Program-made: the position numbers and the translations under genes | In this document: one piece after another, positions 8,476-15,912 of the stretch | Layout: every line of letters starts with the position of its first letter | How positions within the stretch are numbered: the stretch's first letter is position 1 | Notes under the pieces: generated by a model | Told to the model about the DNA's origin: nothing | Database searches by the model: none | What the model saw: the letters and a program-made list of their open reading frames with translations, nothing else | NCBI GenBank assembly: GCA_017432545.1 | Contig: JAFRJA010000031.1 | Span: 1 to 32,530, forward strand | Direction of reading: 5' to 3' | DNA length: 32,530 bases | Origin: Erysipelotrichaceae bacterium | GTDB taxonomy: Bacteria; Bacillota_I; Bacilli_A; Erysipelotrichales; Erysipelotrichaceae

Positions 8476-8545
8476 CTCATGTATAACTTTGTGTTATGCA
8501 TGAGATATTCGATAGCTCATGCATGCTCATGAGTTTTTGTTTTTT
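8476..8545 (+). terminator. Riboswitch expression platform with switchable terminator
   Basis: Three hairpins compete. Hairpin A is CTCATGTATAAC (8476-8487) with GTTATGCATGAG (8493-8504). The antiterminator pairs GCATGAG (8498-8504) with CTCATGC (8516-8522). The terminator is CTCATG (8516-8521), loop CATGCT, CATGAG (8528-8533), then T5-G-T6 (8534-8545). Forming hairpin A frees the terminator; breaking it lets the antiterminator form. Which state Mn2+ favours is inferred from known members (ligand turns expression on), not seen. Confidence 0.75.
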
Positions 8546-8561
8546 AAGAGGAAGGGGAATA

Positions 8562-11282
8562 ATGGATAAGTATTATCTCGAAGAAGTTTCTGAGGTCCTT
8601 AAACAGGTAAATTCGACGGAATACGGTTTAAGTGAAGCAGAAGCAGAAAAAAGATTAGCCGAAAATGGCAAAAACAAACTTAAAGAAGCGGAAAAGAAGC
8701 CGCTTATCAAACGTTTCATTGAATCGATTTCTGATCCGATGATCATCATGCTGCTGGGTGCAGCAGCTATTCAGGCGTTCGTAAATGTATTGCAGATGTC
8801 TGAAGGCTTCAAATTATCGGAATTTGCCGATGTCATCGTCATCATGGCGGTCGTCATCATCAATACGATCATGTCTCTGATTCAGGAAGCCAAAGCTGAA
8901 GATGCGATGGATGCCCTGATGCAGATGACGGCTTCAACATCCAAAGTATTGAGAGATGGTGAGATCAAAGTTGTCAAATCTGAAGATATCGTTGTCGGTG
9001 ATGTCATCGTCTTTGAAGCCGGTGATACGGTTCCGGCGGATTGCCGAATCCTGGAATCACACTCCTTAAAAGCGGAAGAAGCTGCTTTAACGGGCGAATC
9101 CGTGCCGGTAAACAAGATCATCGATGTACTGATGCTTGAAGAATCCAAGAATGATGTTACGCTTGGTGACCGTCGTAATATGTTATACAACGGTTCTACG
9201 GTCGTCTATGGTCGTGGCAAAGCGGTAGTCGTATCCTGCGGTATGGATACCGAAATGGGTAAGATCGCCAATGCGCTCACTTTAGCGGAAAAGGAACTTA
9301 CGCCTTTACAGAAGAAGATGAGCGAACTTTCAACATTCCTTACAAAGCTGGTTATCATCATCTGTGTACTGGTCTTTTTGGTTGGTGTCATTGAGACAGT
9401 AATCGTTCATAAAAACGAGATCACACCAGGTTTATTAGGCAATACTGTTCTTAATACCTTTATTGCCGCTATTGCTTTGGCAGTCGCTGCTATTCCGGAA
9501 GGCTTACCGGCGGTTGTTACGATCATTCTTTCGATCGGTGTATCGGCGATGGCAAAGCGTCAGGCTCTGATCAGAAAACTGACGGCTGTTGAAACCTTAG
9601 GCTGCACCAACGTCATCTGTACCGATAAGACCGGAACTCTGACGCAGAATAAGATGACTGTTGTTGATGAATATACAGCCAATCGTGAGCTTCTGGCTAC
9701 AGCGATGGCTTTATGTTCGGATGCAGAGATCAAACCTGGCGATGAATTCTCTGTAGGTGAACCTACAGAATGTGCTTTGGTCAACTATGCCAACAGTATC
9801 GGACTTCCTAAGTACGAACTGGAAAAGAAAGCGCCGAGATGCGGTGAAGCTCCTTTTGATTCCAACCGTAAGATGATGACGACACTTCATCCGGATGGAA
9901 ACGGCGGATTTGTTCAATACACCAAGGGCGCTCTCGATGTTTTATTAGACAGATGCAACTATATCCTTACTGAAAATGGTGAGATCAGACTTGATGAAGC
10001 TAAAAAAGCTGAGATAATGGCTAAGAATAAGGAGTTCGCTTCAAGAGCTTTAAGAGTTCTGGCGGCTGCTTATAAAACCTACAGTAAGATGCCTGAATCA
10101 CTTGAACCGGAAGACCTTGAACATAAACTGGTCTTCATCGGCATCGTCGGTATGATCGACCCTTGCCGAGTCGAAGTATATGATGCGATCAAGGAATGCC
10201 GTACCGCGGGTATCCGTCCGGTCATGATCACCGGCGACCATAAAGATACGGCTATAGCCATCGGTAAGGATCTCGGCATCATCGAAAACGAAGATGAAGC
10301 AATCGAAGGCGCTGCTTTGGATAAATACACTGACGAAGAAATGAAAGAACTCGTCACCAAATATTCCGTCTATGCCCGCGTTCAGCCTGAACACAAGACC
10401 AAGATCGTCAATGCCTGGAAAGCCCGTGGTATGGTCACGGCGATGACAGGTGATGGTGTAAATGATGCACCATCGATCAAAGCTTCCGATATCGGTATCG
10501 GTATGGGTATTACGGGAACAGATGTTACAAAGTCTGTTGCAGATATGGTTTTGGCCGATGACAACTTTGCGACGATCGTCAATGCCGTTGAAGAAGGTCG
10601 TAAGATCTATGATAACGTCTGCAAGGTCATTCAGTTCCAGCTGTCCACAAACCTTTGTGAAGTAATCATCATGTTTGTGGCATCATTACTCAACTTTACG
10701 CTTCTGACACCTGTTCATCTGCTATGGATAAACATGGTCACTGACTCACTTCCTGGCCTTGCTTTAGGTATGGAAAAAGCTGAAGGTGATGTCATGCAGA
10801 GAAAACCGCGAAACTCTTCTGATGGTATCTTCTCCAATGGTGCCGGTCTTGATATGGTATGGCAGGGTATCTATCTGGCGATTATAGAGCTTGCTGCTTA
10901 TTTCATCGGTCTGTATCTTGAAAAGGGAACTATCTCAGGTTTCTTCGGTTCTCCGATCTGCACAAATGCAGTTGCTATGGCCTTCTTAACCGTCAACTTT
11001 TCGGAGATCTGCTGCGCCATCAATCTTCGTTCGCAGACCAAATCTATCTTCTCGAAAGAGATGTTACAGAATTTCAACTGGTGGTTGTTTGGTGCTGTAA
11101 TCATTACCGTAGCTATCACGCTGGCCGCGATCTATGTTCCGGGTTTATGCGAAGTATTCGGTATCGCTCCGGGATCATTCGAGACTGAAGAACTGGTTAT
11201 ATGTGTCATGCTGGCATTATCAACTTTCCCGGCTTTTGAGATCGGTAAAATGATCAGAAGAAAAGCCATGAATGAAGAATAA
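8562..11282 (+). CDS. P2A-type cation-transporting ATPase, probable Mn2+/Ca2+ exporter
   Basis: A membrane pump that would export Mn2+ or Ca2+ by ATP-driven phosphoryl transfer. Numbered from the ATG at 8562 it has 906 residues: N-terminal cation ATPase domain 1-50, TGES at 177-180 (actuator), PEGLP at 312-316 in TM4, phosphorylated Asp355 in DKTGTLT, the hinge motif TGDGVNDAPSIK, and TM6 with WINMVTDSLPGLALG. These ion-site residues match the SERCA/PMCA-like group. A longer reading from 8496 would place the start inside the riboswitch platform; 8562 has a strong ribosome site (GAGGAAGGGG) and begins with normal family sequence (MDKYYLEEVSEVL). The Mn2+ riboswitch upstream argues for manganese efflux as in YoaB-type pumps; ion choice is inference. 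Confidence 0.95.
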   Translation: MDKYYLEEVSEVLKQVNSTEYGLSEAEAEKRLAENGKNKLKEAEKKPLIKRFIESISDPMIIMLLGAAAIQAFVNVLQMSEGFKLSEFADVIVIMAVVIINTIMSLIQEAKAEDAMDALMQMTASTSKVLRDGEIKVVKSEDIVVGDVIVFEAGDTVPADCRILESHSLKAEEAALTGESVPVNKIIDVLMLEESKNDVTLGDRRNMLYNGSTVVYGRGKAVVVSCGMDTEMGKIANALTLAEKELTPLQKKMSELSTFLTKLVIIICVLVFLVGVIETVIVHKNEITPGLLGNTVLNTFIAAIALAVAAIPEGLPAVVTIILSIGVSAMAKRQALIRKLTAVETLGCTNVICTDKTGTLTQNKMTVVDEYTANRELLATAMALCSDAEIKPGDEFSVGEPTECALVNYANSIGLPKYELEKKAPRCGEAPFDSNRKMMTTLHPDGNGGFVQYTKGALDVLLDRCNYILTENGEIRLDEAKKAEIMAKNKEFASRALRVLAAAYKTYSKMPESLEPEDLEHKLVFIGIVGMIDPCRVEVYDAIKECRTAGIRPVMITGDHKDTAIAIGKDLGIIENEDEAIEGAALDKYTDEEMKELVTKYSVYARVQPEHKTKIVNAWKARGMVTAMTGDGVNDAPSIKASDIGIGMGITGTDVTKSVADMVLADDNFATIVNAVEEGRKIYDNVCKVIQFQLSTNLCEVIIMFVASLLNFTLLTPVHLLWINMVTDSLPGLALGMEKAEGDVMQRKPRNSSDGIFSNGAGLDMVWQGIYLAIIELAAYFIGLYLEKGTISGFFGSPICTNAVAMAFLTVNFSEICCAINLRSQTKSIFSKEMLQNFNWWLFGAVIITVAITLAAIYVPGLCEVFGIAPGSFETEELVICVMLALSTFPAFEIGKMIRRKAMNEE

Positions 11283-11289
11283 TTGAATT

Positions 11290-11310
11290 GGACGCTTCGG
11301 CGTCCTTTTT
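11290..11310 (+). terminator. Terminator of ATPase gene
   Basis: GGACGC (11290-11295), tetraloop TTCG, GCGTCC (11300-11305), then T5. A textbook intrinsic terminator immediately after the ATPase stop. Confidence 0.92.
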
Positions 11311-11311
11311 C

Positions 11312-11317
11312 TATAAT
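11312..11317 (+). promoter_or_regulatory. -10 element for leaderless YdcF-like gene
   Basis: A perfect TATAAT ends 6 bases before the ATG at 11324. A TTGGAC 18 bases upstream (11288-11293) could serve as -35 and overlaps the preceding terminator stem. No ribosome site is visible. Confidence 0.55.
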
Positions 11318-11323
11318 AAGCAT

Positions 11324-11857
11324 ATGATATATGTTTCCTATTTTATTGTTATTTATGCTCTGATCATCATGGCTGCCCGCTATGATTTTAAGGCAAATGG
11401 AGGAGATTATCTGATCGTCTTAGGAAGCGGTCTCAACGACAATAGAGAGAGCTTTACGATGATCAACAGAGTCAATAGGGCTGCTCGCTATCTCGATAAA
11501 AACCCTGATTGTAAAGTAATCGTTTCCGGCGGTATTACTCACAACAATACCGTTTCCGAAGCTTCGGTCATGAGGATGCTGCTGATCGAAAGAAATGTCG
11601 ATCCTGATCAGATCATCATGGAAGATAAATCGACCAATACGATGGAGAATATGAAATTCTCAAAACAATTCATTGAAACAGATAAAAAGGTCGTAGTCTG
11701 TTCATCGGATTATCATATCTGCCGGGCCAAACTGCTGGCTCATAAATATGGCTACAAAGTTCATGATATCTTTGCGCCTTCGATGATCGTTGAACTTATT
11801 TATCATCTTCCTTATGAAGAATTCCTTATCATAAGAGACCTTATAATAAGAAACTGA
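11324..11857 (+). CDS. YdcF-like protein (DUF218 family)
   Basis: A small membrane-anchored DUF218/YdcF-type protein of 177 residues; relatives (YdcF, SanA, ElyC) are linked to envelope functions, but the reaction is unknown. Residues 1-18 are a hydrophobic anchor. The family pattern follows: YLIVLGSGL, RVNRAARYL, VIVSGG, SEASVMRMLL, IIMEDKSTNTMENM and the late VVCSSDYHICRA. The reading frame is open back to 11288, but that start lies before the ATPase terminator hairpin. The ATG at 11324 is preferred because it follows a TATAAT box directly. It converges on the TtcA-like gene with one base between the stop codons. Confidence 0.8.
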   Translation: MIYVSYFIVIYALIIMAARYDFKANGGDYLIVLGSGLNDNRESFTMINRVNRAARYLDKNPDCKVIVSGGITHNNTVSEASVMRMLLIERNVDPDQIIMEDKSTNTMENMKFSKQFIETDKKVVVCSSDYHICRAKLLAHKYGYKVHDIFAPSMIVELIYHLPYEEFLIIRDLIIRN

Positions 11858-11858
11858 A

Positions 11859-12608
11859 TCACTTGGGATCCAGTTTGCTCATATAAAGATTGAATTGTTC
11901 CTTGTTGTATAAAGACAGAAGGAAGTTTTCTTTTGCCTGCGGATATTCATGATATATCTTATGCAGCATTTCCTTGATGTCCTGTCTTTTTGTATAGCCG
12001 TCATTCGGACAGCCTGATTTAATTATCGGTATTTCCAGCTGTCGGCAGGCTTTAGCAATATCCGATTCAAATGAGAGACAGAAAGGCCTGATAAAGGTTG
12101 TATCGGAATGATCAAGATACATTTTCGGATCAAAAGTTGCGATCCTGCCGCCATAGATCATATTCATTACAAGTGTTTCTACCGCATCATCACCATGGTG
12201 AGCGAAAGCCACTTTATTGCAGCCGAGTTTCTTGGCCGCTTTTATTACCGCTCCTTTTTTAAGCGTTGAACACAGCGAACAATCAATCCTATCGTTATGT
12301 AAATTCAGTTCCAGGATATCTTTGATCTTTGATTCTTCACAATATATTTCGATCGGATACTGTTTGAACCAGTCCAGAAGGGGGTTTATATCTTCTTCGC
12401 CGAAATTGAGATCGATATGGATACCTACTAATTCAAACTTCTTATGATAAGTATTTTCAAAAAGGAAATGATAAAGATACATGGCGTAGAGAAGAAGCGA
12501 TGAATCTTTGCCACCCGAAAGACCTACGGCGATCTTATCACCATCTTCAATTAAAGAAAACATCTGATCGGCTTTTCTTATCTGAGCCAGCAGTTTTTTC
12601 ATGATCAT
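11859..12608 (-). CDS. TtcA-like tRNA 2-thiolation protein (PP-loop ATPase)
   Basis: A PP-loop enzyme that would adenylate and thiolate a tRNA base, as TtcA does at cytidine 32. From the ATG at 12608 it has 249 residues, with the PP-loop SGGKDS at 31-36, Cys110 and Cys113 in DCSLC, and Cys200 in KSGCPNDGYTKR. These three cysteines correspond to the 4Fe-4S ligands of TtcA, separating it from TilS. HHGDDAVETLVMNM is the second ATP-binding motif. A longer reading to 12665 would run through the divergent truB promoter, so it is rejected. ATGs at 12608 and 12602 are both possible; TATAAT ends 6 bases before the first. The target base is inferred from the family. Confidence 0.85.
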   Translation of the reverse strand: MIMKKLLAQIRKADQMFSLIEDGDKIAVGLSGGKDSSLLLYAMYLYHFLFENTYHKKFELVGIHIDLNFGEEDINPLLDWFKQYPIEIYCEESKIKDILELNLHNDRIDCSLCSTLKKGAVIKAAKKLGCNKVAFAHHGDDAVETLVMNMIYGGRIATFDPKMYLDHSDTTFIRPFCLSFESDIAKACRQLEIPIIKSGCPNDGYTKRQDIKEMLHKIYHEYPQAKENFLLSLYNKEQFNLYMSKLDPK

Positions 12609-12614
12609 AAAGGT

Positions 12615-12634
12615 ATTATAACCCATGATATAAT
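12615..12634. promoter_or_regulatory. Back-to-back divergent -10 elements (ttcA-like / truB)
   Basis: Leftward TATAAT occupies 12620-12615 and rightward TATAAT occupies 12629-12634, the latter with an extended TGA at 12626-12628. Only 8 bases separate them. They lie 6 and 8 bases from their ATGs at 12608 and 12643. The whole gap between the start codons is 34 bases with no ribosome site in either direction. Confidence 0.6.
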
Positions 12635-12642
12635 TGCACTGT

Positions 12643-13488
12643 ATGAAAAACGTTCTATATGTCAATAAACCATCGGGAATGACATCCTTTGATGTCTGTT
12701 ATAGATTAAGAAAAGTTTTGGGAACAAAAAAGATCGGTCATACCGGAACGCTAGATCCTTTAGCCAGCGGTGTGATGATCGTTCTTTTTGACAAGGCAAC
12801 AAAAGCCAATCAGTTTCTGGTTTCAGATAATAAAGAATATATCGCCAAAGTAAAGTTTGGAATTGAAACTGATACCTTGGATATTGATGGCAACGTAATT
12901 AAAGAATCACCTTATTCTTTACCGAATAAAGAAAAGATAATTGAAGTATTAAAATCATTTATTGGTCCAGGCAAGCAGGTTGTTCCTATGACCAGTGCTA
13001 TCAGTGTAAACGGTAAAAGATTGTACCAGTACCAAAGAGAAGGCAAGGAAGTTGAACTGCCTGTCAGAGATATAAATGTTTATGAAATCGAGCTTCTCGA
13101 AATGTTTGACGATGGCTTTTCTTTCCGATCCAAAGTTTCATCCGGAACCTATATCAGGGCTTTATCCAGAGATATCCTGAAAAAACTTGATCAGATTGGC
13201 ACATTAGAATCCTTAGTCAGAACTGCGGTAGATGAAATAACGATCAATCAATGTGATAAACTTTCAGAAATAGAGAATGGCAATTATTTCGTTCATGATC
13301 TGTATGATCTTTTAAGCAGTAAATATCCTGTAGTTCAATATAAAAACACTGCAGATATTATGAATGGCAAAAAGATCATATTGCCAATCAAGGAAGACAG
13401 AGTTCTGATCGTTCATGATGATGAAGCGCTGGCTGTTTATGATCGAAATGATGATGATACATACAGCTGTACAAGAGGCCTGTGGTGA
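12643..13488 (+). CDS. truB: tRNA pseudouridine(55) synthase
   Basis: This enzyme converts uridine 55 in the T-loop of tRNAs to pseudouridine. The 281-residue protein opens with the diagnostic VLYVNKPSGMTSFDV. Catalytic Asp38 lies in GHTGTLDPLASGVM. Later motifs KQVVPMTSAISVNGKRLYQYQREG and SGTYIRALSRDI are also TruB signatures. The frame is open from a TTG at 12634, but the ATG at 12643 matches the family start and sits 8 bases after an extended -10. It overlaps the following ribF start by 7 bases, the truB-ribF coupling common in Bacillota. Confidence 0.97.
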   Translation: MKNVLYVNKPSGMTSFDVCYRLRKVLGTKKIGHTGTLDPLASGVMIVLFDKATKANQFLVSDNKEYIAKVKFGIETDTLDIDGNVIKESPYSLPNKEKIIEVLKSFIGPGKQVVPMTSAISVNGKRLYQYQREGKEVELPVRDINVYEIELLEMFDDGFSFRSKVSSGTYIRALSRDILKKLDQIGTLESLVRTAVDEITINQCDKLSEIENGNYFVHDLYDLLSSKYPVVQYKNTADIMNGKKIILPIKEDRVLIVHDDEALAVYDRNDDDTYSCTRGLW

Positions 13489-14222
13489 AAACAATAATTT
13501 TTGATAAAAGAAAATCATACACAGATAAAATAATGGCCTGTATAGGCTATTTTGATGCGATGCATTCAGGTCATCGGCAATTGATCGATCTTTCTGTTTC
13601 GCAAGCAAAAAATAATAATTGCCTTTCCGCTATGATCTGTTTTGATCCGGATCCTTTAGAAGTCATTACGCAAAGCAAGCAGGATCATCTTTTCTCTTTC
13701 AGAGAAAGAAAGAAACTGATCAAAGAATCGGGAATAGATGTTTTGATCATTATTCCTTTTGATGAATCTCTCATGAAATGTGATCCGATAGATTTTATCA
13801 GTGATTATCTTAATAAACTGAATATTGTTGAACTGTTCTGCGGTTTTGATTATTCTTTCGGATATAAAGGAAAAGGTAATCCTGAACTGTTGAAGAAATA
13901 TGGTCATTTCAATGTAACGATTGTTCCTGAATATAAGTATTATGGTAAAAAAGTTTCTTCGACCAGGATCAAAAAAGAATTGAATAAAGCTAATTTCAAG
14001 CTGGTAAACAGGCTTTTAGGATTTGACTATTATCAAATCGTTAAAGTATTAAATACATCTGAAAACGGCTCAAAATGGCTCATAAAAGCTGTTCCTGCTG
14101 AAAAAGAAGTTATGTTACTTCCTCAAGGTGATTTTTATCATTATTCTTTTGACGGTAACTGCATTTCTTTTGTTTCTGACGAGAAACTTAAAACAGGAGA
14201 AAAATATAAATTATGCCTGTAG
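13482..14222 (+). CDS. ribF: RibF-like FAD synthetase (FMN adenylyltransferase) lacking riboflavin kinase domain
   Basis: The N-terminal nucleotidyltransferase domain of RibF, which adenylates FMN to FAD, is intact: GYFDAMHSGH with the HxGH motif at 28-31, the CGFDYSFGYKGKG segment, and VSSTRIKKEL near residue 165. A normal bifunctional RibF is about 310 residues and continues into a riboflavin kinase barrel with a GRxxGFPTAN motif. Here only about 80 residues follow, with none of that motif, ending LKTGEKYKLCL at residue 246. There is no frameshift: the frame ends cleanly and overlaps rsmF by 10 bases. The start is GTG at 13482 or 13485, inside the end of truB. Synthetase-only activity is inferred from the missing domain. 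Confidence 0.85.
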   Translation: MVKTIIFDKRKSYTDKIMACIGYFDAMHSGHRQLIDLSVSQAKNNNCLSAMICFDPDPLEVITQSKQDHLFSFRERKKLIKESGIDVLIIIPFDESLMKCDPIDFISDYLNKLNIVELFCGFDYSFGYKGKGNPELLKKYGHFNVTIVPEYKYYGKKVSSTRIKKELNKANFKLVNRLLGFDYYQIVKVLNTSENGSKWLIKAVPAEKEVMLLPQGDFYHYSFDGNCISFVSDEKLKTGEKYKLCL

Positions 14223-15517
14223 AAAATGAATTATTCATAAACAGGGTCAGAGAGTATTTCGGCGATGATTATGAAAACTATCTTAAGAAACTGGAAGAAA
14301 GTGAAAGCCATGCGTTTTTTCTTAATACCCATAAAGCCAGTAAAGGAGATATATTATCAATTATTGATTTCAAGATCTGGCCAAGTGAGTTTTCTGATGA
14401 AAGCTATTACCATGACTGTGATTCCATTGGCAAGAGTAAAGTCTATGAACTCGGTCTGATCTATCCTCAGGATGTGGCTGCTTCTTTAAGCAGCGCCTAT
14501 ATTGATACCGAAAATATACATACGGTCGTTGATATGTGTGCCGCTCCCGGAGGAAAGACGATCGATATCTTGAATAGGATAAAAAGAGATGTTTTATGCA
14601 TAGCCAATGATTATTCACATTCTAGAGCTCTGACTCTTTCTTCAAACCTGGAAAGACTTGGTTTTTCTAACGTTATCATCACCAATAAGAATACAAAAGA
14701 ACTATCTGAACAGCTGGAAAACTTTGCGGATCTCGTCATATTGGATGCGCCATGTTCAGGTGAAGGTATGATCAGAAAATATCCGGAGATCTTGGATACT
14801 TATTCAATAAACAATATTCATTCTTTAGCAACCTTACAGAAAGAGCTTCTGGATAATGCCTACACGATCTTAAAACCAGGAGGACAGTTGATCTATTCGA
14901 CCTGCACTTACTCTTTTGAAGAAGATGAAGATCAGGTCTCTTCGTTTCTTGAAAGATATCCTGATATTGAACTCATCAATATCGATCTTGAATCATCTTC
15001 AAAACTGAAGGGGACAGTCAAATTATCACCGTTATTCAATACGGAAGGTCAGTTTTTTGCGCTGATGCGAAAAAAAGGAAAAGGCGAAGATAATTCCTTC
15101 AGGATGTTGAAACCGATCAAAGAAAAACTGGTTGGTGATTTTATTCATGAGAATCTGGATCTAAAGGATTTTTACTTATACAGGAATAACGATCACTATT
15201 ATCTGTCTTTAATTCCATTGATTGATTTAAAGAAAAATGTCCTGAAATATGGGATCTGTTTGGGTAAAATAATCAACAAACGATTTGAACCAAGTCATAG
15301 TCTTTATCGCGCTGATAGTCTTTTGCCTTATTTCAAATACAGTTACGATTTAAGTGACGACGAGTATCAAATTTTTGTGAGTGGAAATGAAATAAAGAAA
15401 GATATGGATAAGCATTATTATCTCCTTACTTACAAAGGCTATCCGCTTGGATTCGCCAAAAGCAGCAATGGTTCCCTAAAAAATAAATATCCTAAAGGAT
15501 TAAGAAGAATGTTATAA
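14213..15517 (+). CDS. RsmF/RsmB-type RNA (cytosine-5) methyltransferase
   Basis: A SAM-dependent m5C methyltransferase of the NOL1/NOP2/Sun family, probably acting on 16S rRNA. It has 434 residues. The SAM motif is MCAAPGGKT (residues 108-116), DAPCSGEG holds Cys181, and YSTCTYSFEEDED holds the catalytic Cys231. The PCSGEG form and the C-terminal region ending LGFAKSSNGSLKNKYPKGLRRML (a PUA-like, RNA-binding tail) favour RsmF over RsmB. It is third in a truB-ribF-rsmF unit of RNA-modification and flavin genes, overlapping ribF by 10 bases, with a ribosome site (CAGGAGA) in the ribF coding end. Confidence 0.9.
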   Translation: MPVENELFINRVREYFGDDYENYLKKLEESESHAFFLNTHKASKGDILSIIDFKIWPSEFSDESYYHDCDSIGKSKVYELGLIYPQDVAASLSSAYIDTENIHTVVDMCAAPGGKTIDILNRIKRDVLCIANDYSHSRALTLSSNLERLGFSNVIITNKNTKELSEQLENFADLVILDAPCSGEGMIRKYPEILDTYSINNIHSLATLQKELLDNAYTILKPGGQLIYSTCTYSFEEDEDQVSSFLERYPDIELINIDLESSSKLKGTVKLSPLFNTEGQFFALMRKKGKGEDNSFRMLKPIKEKLVGDFIHENLDLKDFYLYRNNDHYYLSLIPLIDLKKNVLKYGICLGKIINKRFEPSHSLYRADSLLPYFKYSYDLSDDEYQIFVSGNEIKKDMDKHYYLLTYKGYPLGFAKSSNGSLKNKYPKGLRRML

Positions 15518-15518
15518 T
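15510..15518 (+). promoter_or_regulatory. Extended -10 promoter for Gls24-family gene
   Basis: TGT-TATAAT at 15510-15518 overlaps the rsmF stop codon. Transcription would begin near 15525, leaving a short leader ahead of the ATG at 15539. The partial site GGAAGAGG lies across the predicted start. Confidence 0.5.
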
Positions 15519-15538
15519 CAGGAAGAGGTAATTACGTT

Positions 15539-15850
15539 ATGGAAGTTATTCAGAATGAAATTGGATCCTATACGATCTCCGAAAAAGCTTTTCAGGACAT
15601 TGCGGCAATCTGTGTCAGCGGAATTAATAATGTCTATCCGGCAAAAAAAGATAAAGATTTTGTTACCTGCAAATTTGGCAAGAATGGTGATCTTACAATA
15701 GATCTCTCCATCAGAGTTAAACAGGGTGTCGATATTGTTAAACTGTGCAAGAAGATCCAGGATGAAATAAACGAAAATATCCTGTTGATGACCGGTGTTG
15801 AATGTAAGAAGATCAATATCGATATTCAGGGATTTGAAACTAAGAAGTAA
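15539..15850 (+). CDS. Asp23/Gls24 family envelope stress response protein
   Basis: A small cytoplasmic or membrane-associated protein of the Asp23/Gls24 (DUF322) family, linked to alkaline shock and envelope stress in Bacillota. The 103 residues show the family layout: GSYTISEKAFQDIAAICVSGINNVYP, then LTIDLSIRVKQGVDIVKLCKKIQDEI, then the MTGVECKKINIDIQGF ending. No membrane segment is present; relatives are anchored by AmaP-type partners, none of which is adjacent. It lies between rsmF and a terminator with its own likely promoter. Compact size resembles YloU-type members. Confidence 0.88.
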   Translation: MEVIQNEIGSYTISEKAFQDIAAICVSGINNVYPAKKDKDFVTCKFGKNGDLTIDLSIRVKQGVDIVKLCKKIQDEINENILLMTGVECKKINIDIQGFETKK

Positions 15851-15870
15851 GGCGTAAGCCTTTTTCTTTT
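15849..15870 (+). terminator. Terminator of Gls24-family gene
   Basis: AAGGC (15849-15853), loop GTAA, GCCTT (15858-15862), followed by a run of T with one C. The stem begins in the stop codon of the gene. Confidence 0.75.
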
Positions 15871-15881
15871 TGAACAAATAT

Positions 15882-15906
15882 AAAAAGAGCCCAGCATTGC
15901 TGGGCT
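15882..15906 (-). terminator. Terminator of recU-pbp1A operon
   Basis: On the minus strand AGCCCAGC (15906-15899), loop AAT, GCTGGGCT (15895-15888), then C and T5. It lies just beyond the PBP stop, facing the Gls24 terminator. Confidence 0.88.
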
Positions 15907-15912
15907 TTATGA

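Noticed and set aside
8476..8533. CTCATG/CATGAG repeats as a mobile-element end or CRISPR-like repeat
   Set aside because: The words are too short, are irregularly spaced and are fully explained by the competing hairpins of the riboswitch.
8496..8561. N-terminal extension of the P-type ATPase starting at an ATG at 8496
   Set aside because: The ATG lies inside the riboswitch expression platform and the extension crosses its terminator. The ATG at 8562 has a strong ribosome site and family-like N-terminus.
11288..11323. Start of the YdcF-like gene at 11288
   Set aside because: It lies before the ATPase terminator stem-loop and T-run. The TATAAT box at 11312 is downstream of it, so the transcript would not include it.
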